DNA of 64,000 nucleotides from assembly GCA_959347315.1 (NCBI GenBank), contig OY365811.1, positions 43,835,572-43,899,571 of the forward strand. Reading direction: 5' to 3'. Position 1 is the stretch's first letter, and every line of letters starts with the position of its first letter. The notes under the pieces are model-generated. The model saw only the letters and a list, made by a program, of their open reading frames with translations, ran no database searches and was not told where the DNA came from. Shown piece after piece: positions 46,132 through 58,100 of this stretch. This DNA comes from Bimastos eiseni (Eukaryota; Annelida; Clitellata; Crassiclitellata; Lumbricidae). A program made the translations under genes and the position numbers.

Positions 46132-49100
46132 CATTGAGACTATGCTCTTGAGTTATAGCCCCGTGAGGCTCACCCTTATGAGAAGGATTATAAAGACGAT
46201 TGAATATGTTAGGACGAGTAACAGGTCCATGATGATTAAGTAGTCACGAACTTATGATTACGATATTATATGAGCAAGTAGTTTATTACTTGTACGTCGT
46301 TTCCTCGTAATGAATTGTGAACTGATTATTGAGATAATTATTATGAACATTGTCATGATTGCTAAGTTAACTTATTATTGATTATCTTCAGTGGCAAGGT
46401 TGATTTAGTCTGGTTCTTATATTCGTGAGCGAAATTGTAAGAAACTGATGAAAGCTCTTTATGAGTCGTTTATCGGGTGTCCGCGTAAGCTAGTTCCTAG
46501 GTCCAAATAGCATGGCGGTATGAGTGGAAGCTGAACGATTGCTGAGTGTGATTACGCGTGATCGAGAATTCATCAATATGTATAGATTAAGTAATTAGTT
46601 GATTGAATGATCATGTACAGCCGTTGCTGCATGATCTAGATTGACATATGTTTAGGGCAGCGTTATATTGTATATACAGATAGACGTACAGCCATTGGTT
46701 ACAGCGTACTGGCCAGGCAAACTTAGTGATGGCTCCACTTTCACTGCGTCACGCACTCAGGGATTGATTGGTCGATACTCTAGCGCCACCTAACGTTCCC
46801 ATGAGAGAGCTGTACCGATATCGCTTTTTGCCGATTATGCCGATACCGATTACTGCCGATTATTCGTTGACGATCCCCGATTATTTAGCCGATTATTTTA
46901 CCAATTATTTCATGTGTTCCCAAGATGTACTGTTCTAAAAGATAGACCTACTACTACTGCCTATTGTTGTGACACAATCAAAACACTTGCTTCGTAGGAG
47001 ACGTATACATGTAGTTGGGGACTAATCCCAGGCACCCAATACAGATTAAGCACACCGCCCGCTGTCGACCTTGCATGACGGGGGAGAGGAAAGATACATC
47101 TATGTAACTGGACGCCTTATTCTAACATGCCAAAAAGGCCATTCCCTCCTGAGACAGGCCACTTTTACGATCTGCCAATTTGGCCTAAAATGACATGATT
47201 GCGCCCTGGGTAATTAAGCAGGCACTATGACTCACTCTGCACAACAGCTGTAAACACTTTCCCATGGTACTAGCAGTCTAGCACAATGCTTACTGGGTGG
47301 TCTGAAGTAGAAGCACGAGTTCCCCACGCTATGGGAAGGGAACGGAATGCTTTCCCTCACAGACCCACTTATGCTGCTGTCGTCATTTTGCTCTTAAAGA
47401 CTGAAAATAATATTTTAAAATGAAAAAAGTTTTTTTTAATATCGGCGCCGATTATCTTTCCGATATCACCGATATCTCTATAATCGGCCCGATTAATCGG
47501 CCGGCCGATTAATCGGTACAGCTCTAACATTGGTGTTGCTTAAGGCAAAAACATAGTCAGAAAGCAGTTGCAGGCAAAAGCAATCGAAGCACAATGCTAG
47601 AAGCTGTAACCCTACAATAGACTTATATGTACAATATTATTAGGTAGACAGCTGCAGAGAAAGTGTCTGTTTAAGAGTAAAGGACATCTGAGTGAATGAC
47701 TTTCAGGCCAACGATGATGACGACGACGACAGAGACTAACCATTGAGGAGAGCAGACGAGAAATCATTGTTCTGCTGTTGTTTGACAATGAAGCTCATCA
47801 CATTGGACTGAAGCAAATTCATATTCCGCTCACCAACAATAATCCGATAGCGTTTTAGCAGAACAAGAAATGGATGAGCAGTTTCTTCAATGAGCCGCAA
47901 CAGACACTCAAAAGGAGGCGCTACAGGAAAAAAGGTGCCTTTGTCAGGTAAAACATCCACGTCTTTGTCAGAAACAGTCACATGCAAACTGCCAAAACAA
48001 CTTCAGTGTACATATGCATGTATGTACAATGTACGTATGCATGTATGTATGTATGTATGCATGTATGTATGTATGTATGTACAGTATGTATGTATGTATG
48101 TATGTATGTATGTATGTATGTATGCATAGTGTATCAATCAGTCAATCAATCAATACAATTTATATATCCCAACCCAAAAAGGAAAGTCTTGAGAAGATTT
48201 TAGAAAGAGCCAGACAGGTCGCGCAGGAGAGAGCGCAGGTCAGATGGGAGGTTGTTCCACACACGAGGACCCACAATTGCAAAGTGTATGTATGTATGCA
48301 TGTATATATGTATGTATGAATGTATATATGTACAGTATTTATGCATGTATGTATGTACAGTGTATGTATGTATGTATGTATGTACAGTATATGTATGCAT
48401 GTATGTATATATGTGTGTATGTACAGTATTTATGTATGTATGCATGTATGTATGTATGTACAGTATATATGTATATATGTATGTATGTACAGTGTATGTA
48501 TGTTTGTATGTATGTATGTATGTTTGTATGAACCGTGTATGTATGTATGTATGTATATATATATGTATGCATGTATGTATGCATGTATAGTATTTATATA
48601 TGTATGTACAGTATTTATGTATGTATGTATGTATGTGCATTATTTATGTATGTATGTATGTATGTATGTATGTATGTATGTACAGTATTTATGTATGAAT
48701 GTATGTATGTACAGTGTATGTATGTATGTATGTATGTACAGTGTATGTATGTATGTATGTATGTACAGTGTATGTATGTACAGTGTATGTATGTATGTAT
48801 GTATGTATGTATGTATCTATGTATGTATGTATGTATGTATGTATGTGCATTCAAATAGAGTCTACGCACTTAACTGATTGATGATTGCTAAATAATAGCG
48901 TATAGCACCTCGCATTTAATGTACATTTTTCATTTTTTCTCCCTCGTATTGTCTACTTAGTTAACAAGTTAAGTCCTAAGGCTAATTATTTTATGTATTA
49001 TCCTAAACCAGCCGTCTGTACATCTTATATTTAAATGGGTAACCCGATTGGCGGGACAATTAGTCCCTTAAGGGTTTTATGTTCCCTTGTTCCCAATATG

Positions 49101-52100
49101 ATTGTGACTATGTTTATGTTTTCTCTGATTTATCTTGTAAGGTTTTGGGACCAATAAACATAATGGTTATGGTTATGTATGTATGTATGTATGTATGTAT
49201 GTATGTATGTATGTATGTATGTATGTATGTACAGTGCATGTATGTATGAATGAATGTTTGTATTTAAGTATGTATGTATATATGAATGAAAGTTTGTATG
49301 TAAGTATGTATGTATGTATGTATGTACAGTGTATGTAAGTATGTATGTATATATGTATGTAGAGACAACAATTGGCACCACCTTGGATTCACCTTTTCTG
49401 GGCAAATACTGTGATATGACTACCTGACTGAGCTCCAGAATGACTATCAGTGTCACCAACTGTAACCATAATCCATATCAGTGTCACCAACTGTAACCAT
49501 AATCCCTATCAGTGTCACCAACTGTAACCATAATCCCTATCAGTGTCACCAACTGTAACCATAATCCATATCAGTGTCACCAACTGTAACCATAATCCCT
49601 ATCAGTGTCACCAACTGTAACCATAATCCCTATCATTGTCACCAATTGTAACCATAATCCCTATCAGTGTCACCAACTGTAACCATAATCCATATTAGTG
49701 TCTAGTGCCAGAGAAAGGTCAAAGGTGACAACTAGACAAGAACCAACTCATAACCAATGCTCCTTCAAAACAATTAGCCTTCTGCTCAGATAAAAACAAT
49801 TAGCATCACAGATGAATTCAACCATTCAGAGGAATGTTGATGACAGTCGATGCTGATAGGTAGACGATGTCGTTCGACTCAGCCTCCAAACAGCTGCTGC
49901 TTGAAGATGGATATACTGAACTAAGAGTAGATGAAGAAGAGACCTCTATCACCGTTTGCACTTGCATTGGGTGGTTTGAAGACAACGGCTCAATGGCTGC
50001 TGCTGGGCAAAGTTAAAGAAACAGAAACACAGGCACAGTACAAAACATCAGGCATTAAAAAAATACATTTATAAAATTTTGCAAAGTATGTCTAAGAAAT
50101 TATTTAGCATCAAACAAAAGTATGCAACAGTGTTGCCAGGTTGCATGGCCAATATGGGCACAAGGTTTGAATGCGTTAGACTTGGAGCAGAGGATATAGC
50201 TTGGTGCAACAGCGTCCGTTGTTGGAGTGGCAGTTGTGGGACAGGAGTGGCATAAGGATAGGATAGCTTGAAGTGCTTGGTAACTTCAGTCAGGCTGAGG
50301 ATATTAGCCTGCAGAGGAGAGGGTATGCACTAAGAACTCCAAATCCTCGAGAAATGGCAAGTTTTAAGCCGCTTTTTGAAGGAAGGAAGTGAATTTGAGC
50401 TACGAAGAGAGAGAACGTAGCAGTCGATTACACTTCTTTCGGAACAGAAGCATGGAATCTGACTTTGTTTTAGAATGGGAAGAGAGACTCACAACAAGTT
50501 GACTGTAGTTCTGGAATTCCTAAATTGGAACCAGTCACTTCCTTCATAAAACAAACTCTTACGAACTTTAAGTACAAAAGAGTAAACTGTTCCTAGCAGA
50601 CCTGCATTAACACATGGCTGAACAATTGCAACCAGGGAGGAGGAGGAGGGTCCGCCACCAACGCCACGGTGTGCTTGGCTGTCCACAGTAGCTGCAGTCA
50701 CCACAGCTGGTCCTTTAGACACTGCAGGAGGAGGAGGAGCCTTGCGAAGCATAAGGAACTGATCAAGAGGATCCAACTGATCCCACAACTGCAAACAGAT
50801 AATATTATCTGTACAACTGCCCGTCACGGATGATGAGGCAGCTGGTGGTGCTTGACCCTTTCTGCTGAAATCATCCAGACGACAACCGTAGACACCATGA
50901 CCATGGGCTTCAGCTACATCTGGAAAAGAAAGCGCAAGACTGCACGCACAGCACGACTGGAATGGGGTAGGACAACACTTTCCGGTGAAAGTACCAGCTA
51001 CTGTACGAATGAACCTGGCATTTGTCACTTGTGTTTGCAATAAGAAGACTTACATTGTGGAGAAATAATAATATCAACTGTCATTAACACATTCAGTCAT
51101 TATCGATTATGTCATTATTCAAATTCACTGGTCTTGTGTTCAAAGTTATTAATAATAAAACATTGAACGACTTACTTTGTGTGTTCCTCTGTTGAAGGAT
51201 TTCGACTGTTTGACCGGTCTGAAGAAAAGGACCCTGCCGCGGCTGCTGAGCTCTGCTACTGCTGCTGGTGGTGGTGGTCAATGCCGCCTCTTCCTCCTCT
51301 TCTGCTGAGCTCTGAGGAGTTTCATCAACTTTGGCAAAACAACCAGACAATGAAATCATCCATTTTTATTATAGAAACCATATCACATACAACCAAGTGA
51401 AAGACTGAAGCTTGTCTAACCATAACTCTTCTTCTTCTTCTTATTCCTCCTCCTCCACCACCACCATCACCTCCTCGTCCTCCTCCTCCCATCTTCTTCT
51501 TCCTCTTCTTCTTCTTCTCTTAAGGAGCCCATCTCATATAGTTAGTTTTCTTATCTTTTCATTTCCTCTGCCTCCAGTCAATGTCAACTGACACAAACTG
51601 GAGCCACAGAATTAGACAAGTCCATACCAACAAGTACCTTTCGAGCTGCAATCAGGTGTACTGGTCCTTGGACAGTTGTACAGCATAGCTGGTTCCATGC
51701 GGTGCCTCTCTGTAGCAGCCATCATAACTGGTTCCATGCTGTGCCTCTCTGTAGCAGCCATCATAACTGGTTCCATGCTGTGCCTCTCTGTAGCAACCAT
51801 CAGACTATACGACGCCTGCAAAGGATCCCAGGACATTTCCAGTTCCTGTGATGTTGTGATTTCTTCAGATGTTAGAGACAAAGTATCCACTGCTGACCAG
51901 ACACTCGTCGGTCTCAATGAGTCATCACAAGTAGTAACCGACTGAAGACGACATTCTGCAGCAAAGGTATAAAAGGGTTTTGTAAAAGGAATCACTGCTA
52001 AACAATCTGTTCATCGTCATGTTCTGCTTTGGAACAAGAGCAAAAGAAACAAGCCTACCTCTCAATGCAAGAAGCTGAATTTCATCAAAGTACTTTTCAT

Positions 52101-55100
52101 TCTGCCAGAGAAGAGAAGAACCTGACATCTCCACCTCCTCGACTTCTGATACTTTGTTTAGCTGGAAACTAATCCAAACAAGTAACAGAGGAATCAAGTA
52201 AAGCCACAATTAATTTTCAACTAGCTGTTAACCCGTGAAAAATCACGGGTCATACTTAATTTTAACGTTGCTAGAATAGTGGTTTAACAGACTGACAAAC
52301 GTCGACACGTGATTTAAGCAATTATATAGATAGATAATTCATTTATTATTTAACAACATGCGCTCAGTTAACTGGGAATATTTCCTGGAGGGAAATATCA
52401 AGAAATATTACAACATATGAGAAGTGTATCTGATTAAAGTATGGGTCAGTTTCTACCATTGCAGGTGATTTAATTGGTCATTTGCTTCATCCTCTTCTCT
52501 TCTCTAGCTTCTTTTGAACACACCTCAGCCCCTATCATCTTCTCTAGCTTCTTTTGAACACACCTCAGCCCCTATCATCTTCTCTAGCTTCTTTTGAACA
52601 CATTTCAGCCCCTATCATCTTCTCAAGCTTCTTTTGAACACACCTCAGCCCCTATCATCTTCTCTAGCTTCTTTTGAACACACCTCAGCCTCTATCCTCT
52701 TCTCTAGCTTCTTTTGAACCCACCTCAGCCCGTATCATCTTCTCTAGCTTCTTTTGAACACACCTCAGCCTCTATCCTCGTCTCTAGCTTCTTTTGAACA
52801 CACCTCAGCCCCTATCATCTTCCCTAGCTTCTTTTGACCACACCTCAGCCTCTATCCTCTTCTCTAGCTTCTTTTGAACCCACCTCAGCCCCTATCATCT
52901 TCTCTAGCTTCTTTTGAACACACCTCAGCCCCTATCATCTTCTCTAGCTTCTTTTGAACACACCTCAGCACCTATCATCTTCTCTAACTTCTTTTGAACA
53001 CACCTCAGCCTCTATCCTCTTCTCTAGCTTCTTTTGAACACACCTCAGCCCCTATCATCTTCTCTAGCTTCTTTTGAACACACCTCAGTCCCTATCATCT
53101 TCTCTAGCTTCTTTTGAACACACCTCAGCACCTATCATCTTCTCTAACTTCTTTTGAACACACCTCAGCCTCTATCCTCTTCTCTAGCTTCTTTTGAACA
53201 CACCTCAGCCCCTATCATCTTCTCTAGCTTCTTTTGAACACACCTCAGCCTCTATCCTCTTCTCTAGCTTCTTTTGAACACACCTCAGCCCCTATCATCT
53301 TCTCTAGCTTCTTTTGAACACACCTCAGCCTCTATCCTCTTCTCTAGCTTCTTTTGAACACACCTCAGCCTCTATCCTCTTCTCTAGCTTGTTTTGAACA
53401 CACCTCAGCCCGTATCATCTTCTCTAGCTTCTTTTGAACCCACCTCAGCCCCTATCATCTTCTCTAGCTTCTTTTGAACCCACCTCAGCCCCTATCATCT
53501 TCTCTAGCTTCTTTTGAACACACCTCAGCCCCCATCATCTTCTCTAACTTCTTTTGAACACACCTCAGTCCCTATCATCTTCTCTAGCTTCTTTTGAACA
53601 CACCTCAGCACCTATCATCTTCTCTAACTTCTTTTGAACACACCTCAGCCTCTATCCTCTTCTCTAGCTTCTTTTGAACACACCTCAGCCCCTATCATCT
53701 TCTCTAGCTTCTTTTGAACACACCTCAGCCTCTATCCTCTTCTCTAGCTTCTTTTGAACACACCTCAGCCTCTATCATCTTCTCTAGCTTCTTTTGAACC
53801 CACCTCAGCCCCTATCATCTTCTCTAGCTTCTTTTGAACACACCTCAGCCCCTATCATCTTCTCTAGCTTCTTTTGAACACACCTCAGCCTCTATCCTCT
53901 TCTCTAGCTTCTTTTGAACACACCTCAGCCTCTATCCTCTTCTCTAGCTTCTTTTGAACACACCTCAGCCCCTATCATCTTCTCTAGCTTCTTTTGAACA
54001 AACCTCAGCCCCTATCATCTTCTCTAGCTTCTTTTGAACACACCTCAGCCTCTATCCTCTTCTCTAGCTTCTTTTGAACCCACCTCAGCCCGTATCATCT
54101 TCTCTAGCTTCTTTTGAACACACCTCAGCCCCTATCATCTTCTCTAGCTTCTTTTGAACACACCTCAGCCTCTATCCTCTTCTCTAGCTTCTTTTGAACA
54201 CACCTCAGCCTCTATCCTCTTCTCTAGCTTGTTTTGAACACACCTCAGCCCCTATCATCTTCTCTAGCTTCTTTTGAACAAACCTCAGCCCCTATCATCT
54301 TCTCTAGCTTCTTTTGAACACACCTCAGCCTCTATCATCTTCTCTAGCTTCTTTTGAACCCACCTCAGCCCCTATCATCTTCTCTAGCTTCTTTTGAACA
54401 CACCTCAGCCTCTATCCTCTTCTCTAGCTTCTTTTGAACACACCTCAGCCCCTATCATCTTCTCTAGCTTCTTTTGAACACACCTCAGCCTCTATCCTCT
54501 TCTCTAGCTTCTTTTGAACCCACCTCAGCCTCTATCCTCTTCTCTAGCTTCTTTTGAACACACCTCAGCCCCTATCATCTTCTCTAGCTTCTTTTGAACA
54601 CACCTCAGCCTCTATCCTCTTCTCTAGCTTCTTTTGAACACACCTCAGCCTCTATCATCTTCTCTAGCTTCTTTTGAACCCACCTCAGCCCCTATCATCT
54701 TCTCTAGCTTCTTTTGAACCCACCTCAGCCCCTATCATCTTCTCTAGCTTCTTTTGAACACACCTCAGCCCCCATCCTCTTCTCTAGCTTCTTTTGAACA
54801 CACCTCAGCCCCTATCATCTTCTCTAGCTTCTTTTGAACACACCTCAGCCTCTATCCTCTTCTCTAGCTTCTTTTGAACACACCTCAGCCTCTATCCTCT
54901 TCTCTAGCTTCTTTTGAACACACCTCAGCCCCTATCATCTTCTCTAGCTTCTTTTGAACAAACCTCAGCCCCTATCATCTTCTCTAGCTTCTTTTGAACA
55001 CACCTCAGCCTCTATCCTCTTCTCTAGCTTCTTTTGAACCCACCTCAGCCCGTATCATCTTCTCTAGCTTCTTTTGAACACACCTCAGCCTCTATCCTCG

Positions 55101-58100
55101 TCTCTAGCTTCTTTTGAACACACCTCAGCCCCTATCATCTTCCCTAGCTTCTTTTGAACACACCTCAGCCTCTATCCTCTTCTCTAGCTTCTTTTGAACC
55201 CACCTCAGCCTCTATCCTCTTCTCTAGCTTCTTTTGAACCCACCTCAGCCCCTATCATCTTCTCTAGCTTCTTTTGAACCCACCTCAGCCCCTATCATCT
55301 TCTCTAGCTTCTTTTGAACACACCTCAGCCCCTATCATCTTCTCTAACTTCTTTTGAACACACCTCAGCCTCTATCCTCTTCTCTAGCTTCTTTTGAACA
55401 AACCTCAGCCCCTATCATCTTCTCTAGCTTCTTTTGAACACACCTCAGCCTCTATCCTCTTCTCTAGCTTCTTTTGAACACACCTCAGCCCCTATCATCT
55501 TCTCTAGCTTCTTTTGAACACACCTCAGCCTCTATCCTCTTCTCTAGCTTCTTTTGAACACACCTCAGCCTCTATCCTCTTCTCTAGCTTCTTTTGAACA
55601 CACCTCAGCCCCTATCATCTTCTCTAGCTTCTTTTGAACAAACCTCAGCCCCTATCATCTTCTCTAGCTTCTTTTGAACACACCTCAGCCTCTATCCTCT
55701 TCTCTAGCTTCTTTTGAACACACCTCAGCCCCTATCATCTTCTCTAGCTTCTTTTGAACACACCTCAGCCTCTATCCTCGTCTCTAGCTTCTTTTGAACA
55801 CACCTCAGCCCCTATCATCTTCTCTAGCTTCTTTTGAACACACCTCAGCCTCTATCCTCTTCTCTAGCTTCTTTTGAACCCACCTCAGCCCCTATCATCT
55901 TCTCTAGCTTCTTTTGAACACACCTCAGCCTCTATCCTCTTCTCTAGCTTCTTTTGAACACACCTCAGCCTCTATCCTCTTCTCTAGCTTCTTTTGAACC
56001 CACCTCAGCCTTTATCCTCTTCTCTAGCTTCTTTTGAACACACCTCAGCCCCTATCCTCTTCTCTTGCTTCTTTTGAACCCACCTCAGCCCCTATCCTCT
56101 TCTCTAGCTTCTTTTGAACACACCTCAGCCCCTATCATCTTCTCTAGCTTCTTTTGAACCCACCTCAGCCCCTATCATCTTCTCTAGCTTCTTTTGAACA
56201 CACCTCAGCCCCTATCATCTTCTCTAGCTTCTTTTGAACACACCTCAGCCCCTATCATCTTCTCTAGCTTCTTTTGAACACACTTCAGCCTCTATCCTCT
56301 TCTCTAGCTACTCTTGAACTCACTTCAGCCGTTGTCCTTTTCTCTAGCTTCTTTTGAACACATCTCAGCCCCTATCTATACTAGTCACCTAAAACCCTTC
56401 AGTCTACTTGATTTTACAACCGAAATCTATAAGAAACCAAATTGAAAAGAAACTTTTAGAAGAACCAACTAGAAGAGCTGAAGAAAGTTAAGACGACATG
56501 AGTCATAACAAACCGCAGATCAGATGGTTGTTCACAGAGCATCAGCAGTTGCTCCATTGTCTCCTCCTCCTCTTCTACTTCTTCTACAACCTCCTCCAGT
56601 GAGAAATAACTCAGACAGGGGAAGGCATGGCAGCGTGGATCAGTTGTGGAGCTTCTGAGTAGCGGAGATTCTAGCAATAGGAACGGTTCTCTCTTCACTG
56701 CATCATTGCCTAAGGACAAGTGAATGCAAACAGAAGAATGAATGCAACTTCAAAAGACGATTTATGGCAGCGTGGATCAGTTGTGGAGCTTCTGAGTAGC
56801 ACTTGGCTGCATTTTCACAGAAGAACTGCTGAGAAGCCATACAGTCTGTCAACAAGAGGCTTTCATTGCAGCCGATAAAGTTTAACATCATTACTATATA
56901 ACTGTAGCTGTCAGTCATTGGCTAACAGCACTACTATTATGTCAATTGTTAAGATACTAGTTCTGTGTTGATTCCATTCAGTGAAGACACTGAGAAATAA
57001 AAAGTAGTCTGTGCTTCAGCAAAAACAGTGGCTGAGTCAAAGACAATAATGCAATACAACAATAAATCAATAGCTCCAAAACTAATAGAAAAACACATAG
57101 TAGGATAAGCAGATGTCCAGCTGAAGACTGACAAAGCCAAAGATGCCAGCTGCAGGCAAAGAAACTGAAACATCATATCCCAAAAAACCGGAAAGTTTAT
57201 ATGAATTTCACAGAGGTGAGACTGAAAACAACAAAACTTTCGTTTTCATAGAATAGTAAAATTTATAAGAAAGTTACTCAACCCAGAAATTGGTTCATCG
57301 AGATGAATGACAGTTGATCGTCTGCATAGATTGTCGTCGGTTGAGACATGGCTTCAATTGGAGCGACGACCAAAGTCACTGTACCGCTAAGCTCCTCTGT
57401 CTCCACCTCTGCTGCACAGTTGATGAGCTCCTCTCTGTGAACAGCTTCCACTGAAGATAGAAAAAAGTGCAAAGCAACAGTCAACAGTCGACTGCCAACA
57501 TGTGAAATCATCATCAATCAATCAGCATATTTTCATATTAATACATATAAATGAAGCTGGTCACCTTAGTTCAAGCAGTTACCCTTCTTTCTATTTAATG
57601 CAAATGTTTATTAATACATATTCAATGGATGTCCGTGGCAAAGCAGTTACCTGTTTTTCTATTTAATGCAAATGTTTATTAATACATATTCAATGTGTGT
57701 CCCTGACAAAGCAGTTACTCTTTTTTCTATTTAATGCAAATGTTCAATACATATTCAATGCGTGTCCCCAGCGGACAATAAACAGACAGAGGTCAAAATC
57801 TAAGAGTGTTAACATGTTGCATAGGAAACAACTGATGAATCATGAGGTAATTTTTTAGTTTCATGACCCTAACAATTCATCATCTTCTTAGTTGAGGAGT
57901 TAAAAGAAGAGTGTGAGGGGTTGAAGCCAAACACCACCCAATCAACCATCATTGATCACCCTGTGTCTGTACCTGGAAGCTTTCAAGAGCATCTTCGCTC
58001 AAAGGCAACCGGTGGGGGGTTGAGTGCCTGTCTAAACAATGCTGAGTTAGCTAAGAATGACTCTAACATTAAAAGGCAAAAAGCCTCCATCGAATTTATC

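Noticed and set aside
48011..48881. Many overlapping Met/Tyr/Cys/Val-rich and His/Thr/Tyr/Ile-rich open frames
   Set aside because: Translation of GTAT microsatellites; all frames and strands look alike.
52491..56378. Possible CRISPR-like array of regularly spaced repeats
   Set aside because: Units are contiguous 40-bp tandem copies without unique spacers, and the genome is eukaryotic; it is a minisatellite.
57283..57517. YADD motif as evidence of a reverse transcriptase
   Set aside because: No other RT motif nearby, and the frame fits SHOC1 exon phase; the match is coincidental.
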